The notes beneath the pieces were generated by a model, which saw only the letters and a program-made list of their open reading frames with translations, was not told the DNA's origin and did no database searches. Made by a program: the position numbers and the translations under genes. This document shows, in pieces, positions 53,700 through 63,675 of a stretch of DNA of 64,000 nucleotides. Source of the stretch: Nocardia grenadensis NBRC 108939. Lineage in GTDB: Bacteria > Actinomycetota > Actinomycetes > Mycobacteriales > Mycobacteriaceae. Location of the stretch: positions 1 through 64,000 of the forward strand of contig NZ_BDCJ01000001.1 in assembly GCF_001613445.1 (NCBI RefSeq), read 5' to 3'. Numbering within the stretch: position 1 is the stretch's first letter; every line of letters begins with the position of its first letter.

Positions 53700-54644
53700 T
53701 CAGTGGCTGCCGGTCCTGCTGAGCTCGCCGAGCAACGCCCAGGTTCGCTCCTCGTCACGTTCCGAACCCAGGGCGGTGAGGGTGAAGACGAGTTCGTCGG
53801 CGCCGGCTTCGGCGTAGCGGGCCACCGCGTCGGCCATGGTCTGCTCGTCACCGATCACGGCCAGTTCGGCCGGGTCGGTGATGTTCTCGCGGTCCAGTAG
53901 CGCCCGATACGCGGGCATCTCGCCGTATCTATGCATCTGCCGCGCCGCTCGCTCACGTGCGCCTGCCACATCGGCTGTCACCACGCCACCCACCATGCCG
54001 AGCACCCGAGGCGTCGGCCGACCGGCATCCGCGGCTCGTCGGGCGAGAGTGGGGATGGTGAAGTCGGCCAATGTATTCGGCCCGGTGAGCAGCGGGAGAG
54101 CTCCGTCGGCGAGTTCGGCCGCGACCCGCAGTGTCAGCGGGCCGGAGGCGGCCAGCAGGATGGGCACCGGCGAATGGAGGGCCGGCATGGTGCTGCGGGC
54201 CGGCGATCTGGCGACCAGCGTCTCGCCGGTGTGGTCGACTGCGCCGGTGTGCAGCAGTTCGCGCAGCGCGGTGAGGTATTCACGCAGATATCGGATGCGC
54301 GGGTGGGTATTGCCGTAGCCGGCGGCGATCTCCGGCAGGGACAGGCCCAGGCCGAGTTCGAATCGGCCGCCGGCCGCCTGCGCTGTGTGCGCCTGCATGG
54401 CCAGCGCGTTGGGGTGGCGCGGATGGATGGGCACGATCGCGGTACCGACCGTGGTGCCGGGCAGTTCCCGGCCGATCAGCGCGGCGACCGCCAATGCGTC
54501 GTAGTCGAAACGCTGGGTCAGCCAGACTGCTGGGACGCCGAGTTCGGCGAGCTTGCGGGCCTGATCGAGCAGGTACTCGACGGGATTCACGCCGGGAGTG
54601 AGTTGTTCGTAGTAGTCGGTGGGCAGGGCAACGCCGATTCGCAT
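53700..54644 (-). CDS. LLM-class F420-dependent oxidoreductase
   Basis: A protein of 314 residues. MRIGVALPTDYYEQL, VPAVWLTQRFDYDALAVAALIG, TTVGTAIVPIHPRHPNALAMQAHTAQAAGGRFELGLG and VPILLAASGPLTLRVAAELADGA are the usual F420-LLM segments. There is no ribosome binding site, and the 63-bp gap to the divergent TetR gene suggests a short or leaderless transcript. Control by that TetR is likely, because two near-identical repeats lie between the starts. Confidence 0.87.
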   Translation of the reverse strand: MRIGVALPTDYYEQLTPGVNPVEYLLDQARKLAELGVPAVWLTQRFDYDALAVAALIGRELPGTTVGTAIVPIHPRHPNALAMQAHTAQAAGGRFELGLGLSLPEIAAGYGNTHPRIRYLREYLTALRELLHTGAVDHTGETLVARSPARSTMPALHSPVPILLAASGPLTLRVAAELADGALPLLTGPNTLADFTIPTLARRAADAGRPTPRVLGMVGGVVTADVAGARERAARQMHRYGEMPAYRALLDRENITDPAELAVIGDEQTMADAVARYAEAGADELVFTLTALGSERDEERTWALLGELSRTGSH

Positions 54645-54657
54645 ATCAACAAATGTA

Positions 54658-54686
54658 TACCAAGTTTACTTATTTACCAGGTTTAC
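54658..54686. promoter_or_regulatory. Direct repeats between LLM and TetR genes, candidate operator
   Basis: taccaagtttac (54658-54669) and taccaggtttac (54675-54686) differ at one base. The first lies in the imperfect palindrome gtataccaagtttac. They fill the short AT-rich gap between the divergent starts. Confidence 0.5.
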
Positions 54687-54707
54687 CCTTCGGTTAGAGT
54701 GTTCGGT

Positions 54708-55355
54708 ATGAACCCCGAGCCGGGCCTCCGCGAGCGCAAGAAGCGTCGAACCCGCGCGGCCATCTCCGATGCCGCTCTACGGTTGTTCCTGACCGACGGG
54801 TTCGACGCGGTCTCGGTGGTGGATATCGCGACGGCCGCGGAGGTGTCCAAACGCACCCTCTTCCAGTACTTCCCGTCCAAAGAGGATCTCGTAGTACACC
54901 GATTCGCCGACCACATCGACGACGCGGCCAGCGTGGTGCGGGATCGGGTCCGGGGGCAGACACCACTGAACGCGCTCCACAACGCGTTCCGCGCCGGCCT
55001 GGACAACCACGAACCCGCCACCGGCCTGTGTGACGCACCCGAAGTGGTGGCCTGCTACCGGTTGGTGCTGGACACTCCGGCGCTCACCGCGCGGCTCGCC
55101 CACTTCCTCAGCGGCGGCGAGATCGCGCTCGCCGGAACCCTCGGCCCGCCGGATGATCTGGACGCGCGACTGGCCGCGAGCGCGATCACCGCGGTGCGCC
55201 GCAACCTGTGCGAGGCCAACTGGCGCGAGATGGCTGCCGGGCGCAGCGCGGCACAGCGGCACCCGGTCGCGATCGCGGAGGCCGACCGCGCCTTCGAACT
55301 GCTCGCCGACGGATTCGCGCGGACGCTCGGCCCACATTGCCCGGCCGGTCACTGA
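54708..55355 (+). CDS. TetR family regulator
   Basis: A protein of 215 residues. The HTH is RTRAAISDAALRLFLTDGFDAVSVVDIATAAEVSKRTLFQYFPSKEDLV, and the C-terminal helical domain resembles the MftR-type C-domain by arrangement (LVLDTPALTARLA). It is divergent from the LLM oxidoreductase and probably represses it. There is no clear ribosome binding site; the transcript may be leaderless. Confidence 0.87.
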   Translation: MNPEPGLRERKKRRTRAAISDAALRLFLTDGFDAVSVVDIATAAEVSKRTLFQYFPSKEDLVVHRFADHIDDAASVVRDRVRGQTPLNALHNAFRAGLDNHEPATGLCDAPEVVACYRLVLDTPALTARLAHFLSGGEIALAGTLGPPDDLDARLAASAITAVRRNLCEANWREMAAGRSAAQRHPVAIAEADRAFELLADGFARTLGPHCPAGH

Positions 55356-55515
55356 GGCGGGTCGCGGCCGGCGTGGCTGTGGCGATGGTGTGTGGACTGG
55401 CCGGCGCGCCGCCACGCACCGCGCGGATGGTGCTGTCGCGGAACAGGGACCGCGAGGGGACACGCGCGGGAAATCACTTGCGTCGACGGCCGGTGGACAG
55501 GTGCAATGGCCGCTG

Positions 55516-56337
55516 ATGCATGCCGAACGAGACCTCACCGGACGAGTGGCCGTGGTGACCGGAGTGGGCCGCCGGGCCGGGATCGGCTACGCGATCGCCC
55601 GGCGGCTGGCCGACCGTGGCGCCGCGCTCTACCTGACCCACTGGCGGCCCCACGACGAGGAGCAGCCCTGGGGCGCGGACGATATCAACGCGGTCCGCCG
55701 CGGATTGTCCGCCGCGCCACGGGTGGTGGACCACAGTGTCGATTTCGCCGACCCCGCCGCACCGGCGGAGGTCGTGGACGCCGCGGTCGCCGAATTCGGA
55801 CAGGTGGACATCCTGATCGCCAATCACGCCCGCAGCGGCGGTGACGGGACCCTGTTCGAGATCGACGCCGCGGTGCTGGAGGCGCACTGGGCCGTGGACG
55901 CCCGCTCGGTATTGCTGCTCACTCAGGCGTTCGCACGACAGTTCCGTCCCGATCGCGGCGAGGTCGCCGATCGCGGCCGGGTGATCTGGATGACCTCCGG
56001 TCAGCATCTGGCGCCGATGCGCGCCGAAATCGCCTACGGCTCGGCGAAATCGGTGCTGGCGGGGATGACAGCGACGGTCGCCGACGAACTGATCGACCGC
56101 GGCATCGTGCTCAACACCGTCAACCCCGGCCCGGTCGACACGGGCTTCCTCGCCCCGGACACCACGGACCTGCCCCCGGAATTCGTCGAGCAGGTGCACT
56201 CCGCCTTTCCGCGCGGTCGGGCCGGCCGCCCCGACGACCCGGCCCGGCTGATCGAATGGCTGGTCTCCGACGCGGGCCGCTGGGTAGTGGGGCAGGTGCT
56301 CGATTCCGAGGGCGGTTTCCGGCGGTCACGCTTCTGA
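55516..56337 (+). CDS. Short-chain dehydrogenase/reductase
   Basis: About 273 residues. The cofactor motif is VAVVTGVGRRAGIGYAIARRL (a variant of TGxxxGxG), NHARSG is the NNAG position, and the catalytic tetrad region is WMTSGQ with YGSAK (Y-x-x-x-K). The C-terminus ends QVLDSEGGFRRSRF. ATG 55516 is used; the GTG at 55501 is possible. The variant HW-R-PHDEEQPWG insertion resembles a subgroup of actinobacterial SDRs. The substrate is unknown. Confidence 0.83.
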   Translation: MHAERDLTGRVAVVTGVGRRAGIGYAIARRLADRGAALYLTHWRPHDEEQPWGADDINAVRRGLSAAPRVVDHSVDFADPAAPAEVVDAAVAEFGQVDILIANHARSGGDGTLFEIDAAVLEAHWAVDARSVLLLTQAFARQFRPDRGEVADRGRVIWMTSGQHLAPMRAEIAYGSAKSVLAGMTATVADELIDRGIVLNTVNPGPVDTGFLAPDTTDLPPEFVEQVHSAFPRGRAGRPDDPARLIEWLVSDAGRWVVGQVLDSEGGFRRSRF

Positions 56338-56405
56338 TCGGGCGCCCCGGGCGGGTGCGCTGATCCCGCGGAGAGTCGGATCCGGCTATCCGGCGGCCAC
56401 GTGGT

Positions 56406-57248
56406 TCAGGCATTGCCCTTCGCGCCGGCTCCGGCGTCCACCGGGAACACCAAGCCGGTCAGGTGGGCGCTCGCCTCGGCGGCCAGGAAGAGCACGACCC
56501 GGGAGACCTCCTCCGGTTCGAGGGCCGCGATGGGCAGCAGGTGGGTCAGACCGGCGAGGATCGGCGCCACATCCTCCCAGGTGGGATCGGTGAGGTCGGG
56601 CCGGAACCGGTGGTACATGGCGTCGTTTTGCACCATGGGAGTGGCGATATTGCCCGGGGCCACGGAGTTCACCGTGATGCCGTGCGGGGCGAGTTCCATC
56701 GCCAGCGATTTGGTCAGGCCGATCACACCCCATTTGGACGCCACATAGGAGGCCATGGCCGGGCTCGCGCCGCGCCCCATCATCGACGAGGTGGTGATGA
56801 TGCGGCCGTATTTGCGGGCGATCATGCCCGGGGTGACCGCGGCCAGCGTGTTGAACACTCCGGTGAGGTTGCTGCCGATCACTTCGTGCCACAGCTCGGT
56901 GGTGTGCTCACCGATCGGCGCCACCCCTGTTACCCCCGCATTGGCGACCGCGATATCCACCGAGCCGAGTTCGTCTTCGGCGCGCCGCACCAGCTCGTCC
57001 ATCGCGGCCCGGTCGGCGGTATCGGCCCGCACGCTCACGCACCGCCGGCCGAGGGCGGTGACCAGCTCCTCGGTATGCGCGAGGTCGGCGGGGGTGGCGA
57101 GCGGATAGTCCAGGGCGGCACTGTCCGCGCACCGATCACACAGGACGATATCGGCACCGCGCTCGGCGAACGCGAGTGCGTGGGCGCGGCCCTGACCGCG
57201 TGCGGCGCCGGTCACCAGCGCGACCCGGCCCTGGAATTCCTGTGACAT
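56406..57248 (-). CDS. Mycofactocin-coupled SDR family oxidoreductase
   Basis: A protein of 280 residues. TGAARGQGRAHALAFAERGADIVLCDRC is the cofactor motif. The insertion DYPLATPADLAHT is typical of the mycofactocin-associated SDR subfamily, whose tightly bound NAD is recycled by mycofactocin. NAGVTGV, the catalytic Ser in ITTSSMMGRGAS and YVASKWGV are intact. A GGAGGA ribosome binding site precedes ATG. Divergent from the TetR gene at 57.5 kb. It probably oxidises an alcohol of the local pathway. Confidence 0.88.
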   Translation of the reverse strand: MSQEFQGRVALVTGAARGQGRAHALAFAERGADIVLCDRCADSAALDYPLATPADLAHTEELVTALGRRCVSVRADTADRAAMDELVRRAEDELGSVDIAVANAGVTGVAPIGEHTTELWHEVIGSNLTGVFNTLAAVTPGMIARKYGRIITTSSMMGRGASPAMASYVASKWGVIGLTKSLAMELAPHGITVNSVAPGNIATPMVQNDAMYHRFRPDLTDPTWEDVAPILAGLTHLLPIAALEPEEVSRVVLFLAAEASAHLTGLVFPVDAGAGAKGNA

Positions 57249-57517
57249 CGGTGTCCTCCTCGGGTGCGCGACCCGCGCACAGCAGTAGGTACGGCCACGA
57301 TCTGCGCGCGGACCGCGGCGCTCACGCTAGGGGTGCGCGGCCGGTGCCGCGGCCGCCGCTCTCACTGGTCGGGACCGCGACCACCGGGCGGCGGTGCCGG
57401 GTCGGTAGCGTCGAGTCCGCGGCGGGCGGTCCCACCCGAGGAAGAGGCCCGCTGCCGGTCTCGGGCGGCCGGTGCCGACGTGACGGATACCGGGTGGTGG
57501 GACGAGGAAGGGGAGAT

Positions 57518-58138
57518 ATGCCGAGGATCGCCGAGACGCGCGATGCCGCGGCACCGAGTTCCACCGAGCAGCATGCCCGGGTGGGCCGGATCCTCGACGC
57601 CGCCGCGACGCTGGCCGCCGACAAGGAACTCGACCGCGTCCAGATGCACGAGGTGGCGAAACTCGCGGGTGTCGCGGTCGCCACCCTGTACCGGTACTTC
57701 CCGTCCAAGACCCATCTGTTCGTGGCGGTCATGCTCGATCAGATCGACCGGATGCGCGCGAAGTACGCCCGGCGGCCCCATCCGGAGCAGAGTGCCCGGG
57801 ACGCGGTCCACGACCGGTTGCTCCAGGTGGTCCGCGTACTGCTGGGCCGGCCGCTGCTGGCCACCGCGATGATCCAATCCAACAGCGCGGCCCGGGCGTC
57901 CGCGGTGCCGGATACGGCCGGGGTGGACCGCAATTTCCGGCAACTGCTGTACGACGCCGCCGGGATCGAGCAGGTCACCGAACGGGATGCCCGGCTGCTG
58001 CGGGTACTGACTCATGCGGTCTTCGGCATCATCCAGTCGTGTCTCAACGGCCGGCTCACCATCGCCGACGCGGAAGCGGACCTGCGGACGGCATGCGATC
58101 TGCTGCTCGCTGAGTGGCCTGAGTCGTTCACGCGGTGA
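57518..58138 (+). CDS. TetR family regulator (KstR2/KstR-like type)
   Basis: A protein of 206 residues. [49 protein letters not shown] is the HTH. The C-terminal part ([57 protein letters not shown]) resembles the KstR-like TetR subgroup that controls steroid or alicyclic catabolism. GGGGAG is 3 nt before ATG. Its end overlaps the convergent acyl-CoA ligase by 11 nt. Likely targets are the SDR and ligase genes around it. Confidence 0.85.
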   Translation: MPRIAETRDAAAPSSTEQHARVGRILDAAATLAADKELDRVQMHEVAKLAGVAVATLYRYFPSKTHLFVAVMLDQIDRMRAKYARRPHPEQSARDAVHDRLLQVVRVLLGRPLLATAMIQSNSAARASAVPDTAGVDRNFRQLLYDAAGIEQVTERDARLLRVLTHAVFGIIQSCLNGRLTIADAEADLRTACDLLLAEWPESFTR

Positions 58139-59792
58139 GACCGCGCCGGATCACCTTCCCGGTGGCGTTGCGCGGCAGCGGGTCGGTGGTGATCCGCCAG
58201 CGGCTGGGCACTTTGTAATAGGACAGCCGCGCGACGGCATATTCGTGCAGTTGTGCCTCGTCGACGGTCGCCCCCGGGCGTACCACCACGATCGCCGCCA
58301 CCTCCTGCCCCAGATCCTCGTGCGGGACACCCACGGCCGCGCACTCGGCGACGTCGGGATGTTCGTCCAGGCACTGTTCGATCTCGGTGGGGTAGACGTT
58401 CTCGCCGCCGCGCAGGATCAGATCCGAGCGACGCCCGGTCAACCGCAGCCGACCGTCTTCCAGGACGCCGAAATCGCCGGTGCGCAACCAGCGGTCCGGG
58501 GTGATCGCGGCCGCGGTGGCCGCCTCGTCCGCCCAGTAGCCGAGCATGACGAAGGGGCTGCGCACGCACACCTCACCCTCGGTGCCGTCGGGGACCCGTT
58601 CGCCGAACGGATCACGGATCTCCACCGATACCGTGAGAATCGGCCGGCCGAGCGTCCCGGGGTGCTGTTCGAGGTCGGCTGTCGTGGCGACCGCGATGGC
58701 GGTACTGCATTCGGTGAGACCGTAGCTGTCGACCAAGGCGTTGCGGGCGAACGGGAACCGCTGCCGCAGCCGGTTCTTGAGCGCGATCGACGACGGGGCC
58801 GAGGCCAGCGCGAAGGCCGTCAGCGACGAGAGATCGTAGCTGTCGATATCGCCGTGCTCGAGCAGACGGGCGGCCATGGTCGGCACCGCGCCCCAGTTGG
58901 TGACCCGTTCCCGTTCGATCAGTCCGAGCACCGTATCCGCGGCGAAGGCGCCCTGATACATCACCACGGTGCTCCCGGTCGCCAGCCGTGGCACCACCAG
59001 GTTGTGCAGGCTGGCGATATGGAACAGCGGTGAGGTCAGCAGATAGCGCTGGGGGCTCGGCTCGGTGTCGGAGTAGACCCGTCCGGTGAACGCCGCCGCC
59101 AGCGCGTCGGAGAAACGGTGGTAGTCGACGACCGCGAGCAGGTTGCGCTGGGAATGCAGCGCGCCCTTGGGCCGGCCGCTGGTGCCGCTGGTGTAGAGGA
59201 TGACCGACGGATCGTCCTCGTCGACCTCGGCCCGGGGCAGTTCGGCGCCGGAGTGGGCCGCGACGAGCCGCGGCAGATCGTCCTCGACGGTGAGTACGGC
59301 GATCCCGGTGGTATCGATATCGGCCAGTAGCGCGGCACGTTTGGCATCGACGATCAGCACCCGCGGCCGGCTGTGCCCGAGTCCGTACTCGATCTCCCGG
59401 GGCATCCACCAGCTGTTCAGTCCGACCGCGATCGCACCCAGGCACTGCGCGGCCCAGAACGCGGTCACCCATTCGGGGGAGTTGGCGGCCAGCAGCGCGA
59501 CCCGGTCGCCCCGGCCGACCCCGTACTCGTCGCGCAACGCGGTGGCCAGCGCGGCGACGGCCTCCGCGTGCTGCGCATAGGAGATACGGCGGTCGGCGGT
59601 CACCAGGTAGTCGCGGTCCTGCCAGGCCCGGGACGCGGCCACCAGGTCGCCGACCGCGCGCCCGCGCTGCCGCAGCACGGGCATGGTGGTGCCGAGTACC
59701 TCTTCCACGGTGATCTCGAACCGGCCACCCGGACCGGTCAGCCGCGTGATGACTTCGTTGAGGAACTGCTGTGCGTCTGCCGGTGTCGTCAT
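58128..59792 (-). CDS. Acyl-CoA ligase (AMP-forming)
   Basis: About 554 residues from ATG 59792 ([14 protein letters not shown]). The P-loop is [14 protein letters not shown], the A5 motif [12 protein letters not shown], the hinge [22 protein letters not shown] and the C-terminal catalytic lysine [13 protein letters not shown]. It forms an acyl-CoA via acyl-AMP. The group resembles cyclohexanecarboxylate and medium-chain ligases, which is only a hint at substrate. It is divergent from the SDR at 60.0 kb with a 182-bp shared promoter. Confidence 0.9.
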   Translation of the reverse strand: MTTPADAQQFLNEVITRLTGPGGRFEITVEEVLGTTMPVLRQRGRAVGDLVAASRAWQDRDYLVTADRRISYAQHAEAVAALATALRDEYGVGRGDRVALLAANSPEWVTAFWAAQCLGAIAVGLNSWWMPREIEYGLGHSRPRVLIVDAKRAALLADIDTTGIAVLTVEDDLPRLVAAHSGAELPRAEVDEDDPSVILYTSGTSGRPKGALHSQRNLLAVVDYHRFSDALAAAFTGRVYSDTEPSPQRYLLTSPLFHIASLHNLVVPRLATGSTVVMYQGAFAADTVLGLIERERVTNWGAVPTMAARLLEHGDIDSYDLSSLTAFALASAPSSIALKNRLRQRFPFARNALVDSYGLTECSTAIAVATTADLEQHPGTLGRPILTVSVEIRDPFGERVPDGTEGEVCVRSPFVMLGYWADEAATAAAITPDRWLRTGDFGVLEDGRLRLTGRRSDLILRGGENVYPTEIEQCLDEHPDVAECAAVGVPHEDLGQEVAAIVVVRPGATVDEAQLHEYAVARLSYYKVPSRWRITTDPLPRNATGKVIRRGLTA

Positions 59793-59974
59793 GGTGGCGA
59801 CCCTCTCGTTCACGGTGCGTAGCGGCTGACAACCTCTCACGACGCGCCGGAAAGGCCGGCGGTCGTTGCCACTGAGCGAGACCACCGTCCGCGATTCGTT
59901 CGGCCCCGCGGCTAGCGTCCGGTCTCGCGGTGCGGGCGCGTGGTCCCGCGGCACCTCGAGCAGTGGGAGACGAT

Positions 59975-60736
59975 ATGGGTTCTTTGGACGGCAAGGTGGC
60001 CATCGTCACCGGGAGCGGGCAGGGCGTGGGGCAGGGGATCGCCTACGCGCTCGCCGCGGCCGGCGCGGCGATCGCGGTGGTGGGACGAACCGAGAGCAAA
60101 CTCCTCGCCACCACCGAGCATATTCGCGCGGCCGGTGGGCGGGCCGCGCCGGTGGTGTGCGATATCGGCGCGACCGACCGACTACAGCCCCTGGTGGAGC
60201 AGGTGGCCGAACTCTTCGGCGGAGTGGACATCCTGATCAACAACGCCAATCAGAGCGCGCTCGGGCCACTGCTCGACATCACGCCGAAGCATATGAACGA
60301 AGCGCTGACCACCGGGCCGGTCGCCACCCTGCGGCTCATGCAGGCCTGCCACCCGTATATGAAGGCCCGGGGCGGCGGGGCGATCGTCAATATGGTCACC
60401 TCGGCGGCGGTGCGCTGGGATGCCAGCGGTTACGGCCTGTACGCGGCCACCAAGGAGGCGATGCGGTCGCTGACCCGGACCGCCGCCAGCGAATGGGGCC
60501 GGGACGGTATCCGGGTGAACGCGGTCGCCCCGCACGCCCTGTCACCGGGCCTGAAATGGTGGACCGAACGCAATCCCGAGGAGGCGGCCGAATTCGTGGC
60601 CACCATCCCGTTGGGCCGGATCGGTGACTGCGAGAACGATATCGGCCGCGCGGTCGCCTTCCTGGTGGGACCGGACGCGGGCTACCTGACCGGGGCGACG
60701 ATTCCGTTGGACGGGGGTCAGGCGCGCTGGTCCTGA
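59975..60736 (+). CDS. Short-chain dehydrogenase/reductase
   Basis: A protein of 253 residues. [23 protein letters not shown] is the cofactor motif, INNANQSAL the NNAG position, VNMVTSAAV with catalytic Ser and [14 protein letters not shown] the Y-x-x-x-K. It ends in [13 protein letters not shown], the normal SDR tail. Probably a hydroxyacyl-CoA or alcohol dehydrogenase for the pathway started by the adjacent ligase. Confidence 0.88.
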   Translation: MGSLDGKVAIVTGSGQGVGQGIAYALAAAGAAIAVVGRTESKLLATTEHIRAAGGRAAPVVCDIGATDRLQPLVEQVAELFGGVDILINNANQSALGPLLDITPKHMNEALTTGPVATLRLMQACHPYMKARGGGAIVNMVTSAAVRWDASGYGLYAATKEAMRSLTRTAASEWGRDGIRVNAVAPHALSPGLKWWTERNPEEAAEFVATIPLGRIGDCENDIGRAVAFLVGPDAGYLTGATIPLDGGQARWS

Positions 60737-60928
60737 GGGCCGAGCAGGTCCACGGGGAGAGAGGTACGCGCGGCGGTTGCGGGCCTGGTCCGGACCGGGT
60801 CACGAGCTGTGCTCGCAAGTAACTCGTCATTTCCGCTCCGCGGGAGCCGACGGGTGTTACTCTGACGCGAGAATCAATTTCAGTTTTTGCCTATGAAAGG
60901 CTTCTGAGCAGCTCTTTTGGAGAAGTCG

Positions 60929-61771
60929 ATGACCATCATTGATTCGGGCGACGCCACTGCCGAGCAGTCCGGCGAGCCGGACCTGCCGCTGTCCATGGTC
61001 GAGCGGATGACCCGGATCCTGGATGCGTTCGACAATCGGAGCTCGCGGTTGTCTCTCGAAGAGGTCGCGCGGCGCGCGCGGCTGCCGCGCTCCACCGTCT
61101 ACCGCATCCTGCACCAGCTCACCGAGTCGAGCTGGGTCGAGCACACCTCCGTGGGGTACGCGCTCGGCCGCCGCGCCCGCGGTCTCGGCGGTGACGGGCA
61201 CGACCGGATCCGGGCGGCGGCGGCCCCGCTGCTGCACGAACTGCATCTGCGGACCGGTCTGGTGGTGCACCTGACCGTTCTCGACGGCGGCGACACCGTC
61301 TATCTCGACAAGGTCGGCGGTCGATTCGCCACCCGGCTGCCCTCCCGGGTGGGCGGATCCGCGCCGGCCTATTGCACGGCCGGCGGCAAAGCGATTCTGG
61401 CGGGTATGGAACCGGAGTCGGTCGATCGCCTCTATCGCCCGGCGCTGCCACGCCGCACCGGCAAGACGATCGCCGAGCGCGCGAGCCTGCACCACGAACT
61501 CAGCCGCATCCGGTTGCGCGGCGGGCTCGCCTTCGACGACAGCGAATCGGCGCCCGGGGTGGCATGTGTCGGTGCCGCGGTGCGCGGTGACGTCGGTCCG
61601 GTCGCCGCGGTCTCACTGTGCGGTGACGCGCGCACCGCACAGCTCGACCGGGTCGCGCCGTTGGTGATGAACCTGTCCCGCGAGATCTCACGCACTCTCT
61701 TCCCCGTATCGGGTGACCGGACGGAGCCGCCCACGGGCATTCGACCGCTGGCGGCGCTGGGATCGCACTGA
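60929..61771 (+). CDS. IclR family regulator
   Basis: About 280 residues. The winged helix is MTRILDAFDNRSSRLSLEEVARRARLPRSTVYRILHQLTESSWVE. The effector domain shows TGLVVHLTVLDGGDTVYLDKVGG, YCTAGGKAILAG and LRGGLAFDDSESAPGVACVGAAV. ATG 60929 has GGAGAA 6 nt upstream; a TTG four codons earlier is possible. It lies directly before the HsaA-like monooxygenase, its likely target. Confidence 0.9.
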   Translation: MTIIDSGDATAEQSGEPDLPLSMVERMTRILDAFDNRSSRLSLEEVARRARLPRSTVYRILHQLTESSWVEHTSVGYALGRRARGLGGDGHDRIRAAAAPLLHELHLRTGLVVHLTVLDGGDTVYLDKVGGRFATRLPSRVGGSAPAYCTAGGKAILAGMEPESVDRLYRPALPRRTGKTIAERASLHHELSRIRLRGGLAFDDSESAPGVACVGAAVRGDVGPVAAVSLCGDARTAQLDRVAPLVMNLSREISRTLFPVSGDRTEPPTGIRPLAALGSH

Positions 61772-61892
61772 GCTGCCGAACTCCGGTGATCGTCTCGCTC
61801 ATCGGACGGCTCTGTGACAGAACAGCGAAACGGCTGGCAGCCTCGGCGGTGGAAGACGTGGGCGGCGGGATATCGAGCAGGAAGTTGGAGCG

Positions 61893-63071
61893 ATGGGTCA
61901 GGTAACGGACCGGATCGAGCAGTACGCGGAAGAGATCCGCGCCGCGGGTGCCGAAGGGGACAGGCTCATGCGGCTCGCCGACACCTCGGCGCGCCGGCTG
62001 CGCGAATCCGGTGCGATACGGATGCTGCAGCCCAAGACGTACGGCGGACTCGAATGTCATCCCCGGGAATTCGCGGAGACCACCATGGCCATCGCCGCGA
62101 TGGACGGAGCGGCAGGGTGGGTCACCGGTATCGTCGGCGTGCACCCGTGGGAGCTCGCCTTCGCCGATCCCCGGGTGCAGGAGGAGATCTGGGGCACCGA
62201 TCCCGACACCTGGGTCGCGTCACCGTACGCGCCGATGGGTGTGGCGACTCCCGTCGACGGCGGCTACCTGCTCAACGGACGCTGGTCGTTCTCCTCCGGA
62301 ACCGACCACTGCCAGTGGGCGTTCCTTGGCGCGCTGGTCGGCGATGCCGACGGGAAACCGGTCCTGCCGCCGGACTCGCTGCACGTGATCCTGCCCCGGA
62401 CCGACTACGAAATCGTCGCGGACTCCTGGGACGTGATCGGGTTGCGCGGTACCGGATCCAAGGATCTGATCGTGCGGAACGCGTTCGTTCCCGCCTACCG
62501 CACCCTGTCGGCCGCGGAGGTGATGGACGGTACCGCCGTACGCCGGGCGGGCCGCACCGAAACCCTGTACCGGATGCCCTTCTCCTGTATGTTCCCGCTG
62601 GGTATCACCTCCGCGGTGATCGGTATCGCCGAGGGAGCGCTGGCCTGCCATATCGCCGCCCAGCGCGAGCGCGTCGCGGTGACCGGTATCCCGATCAAGG
62701 AGGACCCGTACGTGCTGTTCGCGATCGGCGAGGCGGCCGCGGAGATCGCCGCCTCCCGGGCCGCGCTGCTGGAGAACGTCGACCGGTTCTGGGACAGTAC
62801 GGAAAAGGGCCGGGAAGTCGACTTCGAGGAACGTGCGATCGGCCGGCGCACCCAGACCGCGGCGGCATGGCGGGCGGTCCGCGCGGTGGACGAGATCTTC
62901 GCCAGGTCCGGCGGCGGGGCGCTGCACTACCGGTTCCCCATGCAGCGGTTCTTCCGCGACGCGCACGCCGGACTGGCGCACGCGATCCATGTGCCCGGCT
63001 CCATCTTCCACGCTTCGGCCTTGACACAGCTGGGTGGGGAACCACAGGGTATGCACCGATCGATGATCTGA
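61893..63071 (+). CDS. HsaA-like flavin-dependent monooxygenase (acyl-CoA dehydrogenase fold)
   Basis: A protein of 392 residues in the group D flavin monooxygenase family (HsaA, HpaB/C2-type). LRESGAIRMLQPKTYGGLECHPREFAETTMAIAAMDGAAGWVTGIVGVHPWELA and SWDVIGLRGTGSKDLIVRNAFVP are characteristic. The C-terminal helical domain ends FHASALTQLGG. These enzymes hydroxylate phenolic or related substrates using reduced flavin from a separate reductase. No HsaB-like reductase gene is in this window. It follows the IclR gene, which probably controls it. Confidence 0.87.
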   Translation: MGQVTDRIEQYAEEIRAAGAEGDRLMRLADTSARRLRESGAIRMLQPKTYGGLECHPREFAETTMAIAAMDGAAGWVTGIVGVHPWELAFADPRVQEEIWGTDPDTWVASPYAPMGVATPVDGGYLLNGRWSFSSGTDHCQWAFLGALVGDADGKPVLPPDSLHVILPRTDYEIVADSWDVIGLRGTGSKDLIVRNAFVPAYRTLSAAEVMDGTAVRRAGRTETLYRMPFSCMFPLGITSAVIGIAEGALACHIAAQRERVAVTGIPIKEDPYVLFAIGEAAAEIAASRAALLENVDRFWDSTEKGREVDFEERAIGRRTQTAAAWRAVRAVDEIFARSGGGALHYRFPMQRFFRDAHAGLAHAIHVPGSIFHASALTQLGGEPQGMHRSMI

Positions 63072-63161
63072 GAAGACCGATCGATGTCGCCCGAGTGACA
63101 GCACTGTGCACCGTTCGTGAGAAGAGTAGTCATCGACCCGTCTCGCCCAACTCGCCCGCTG

Positions 63162-63350
63162 CTAGCGCCGGTGGGTGATCTCGGCGAGGCGTAGGTCGCG
63201 GGTGCGGGACTGGTAGGTCGCAATAGTTTTCGCCGAGCGTTCGGGGCCGCGGGCGCGGATGGCCTCGAAGATCTGGATCTGCTCGTCCTCGAAGAGGTCC
63301 AGGTCGTCCCTGGTGCGCGAGACCGCGCGGCGCGAGGTGAGGGCCGGTAC
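63162..63350 (-). pseudogene. GntR-family regulator, C-terminal fragment
   Basis: [22 protein letters not shown] and [22 protein letters not shown], ending at the stop, are the last helices of an FCD-type GntR regulator. The HTH and most of the effector domain are missing; the break near 63350 adjoins an SDR fragment in the opposite direction. Confidence 0.6.
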
Positions 63351-63429
63351 GCCGTGCCGAAGGCCTCATCCAGTCATCCAGCGCGCCGACCCTGCTACCC
63401 GGGAGCTCGGGTCCGGCCAGAGTCTGCCG

Positions 63430-63600
63430 GAAGACCTCGCGGTCCTGTTCCGGCCGGATCTGGAGCACCCGCTCGGTCATGTGCTGCCGGTCGGCTGGGT
63501 GGACCCGCTGGACATCAGTAACGCGATGCTCTTCCTGGCTTCCGACGAGGCGCGCTACGTCCCCGGGGTGCCCCTCCGGTGGATGCCGGCAGCCCGCTGA
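63430..63600 (+). pseudogene. Mycofactocin-type SDR, C-terminal fragment
   Basis: [12 protein letters not shown], then [30 protein letters not shown], is the C-terminal end of SDRs related to the mycofactocin-coupled group. The cofactor motif and catalytic residues are absent. It abuts the GntR fragment tail to head, so a deletion fused the two loci. Confidence 0.65.
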
Positions 63601-63675
63601 AATCAGCGTCGCGGGGTGATCGCCCCGCGACGCTCGGCCGGTGGTGCGGTATCGCCGTCAGCGGTCGCCGGACGG

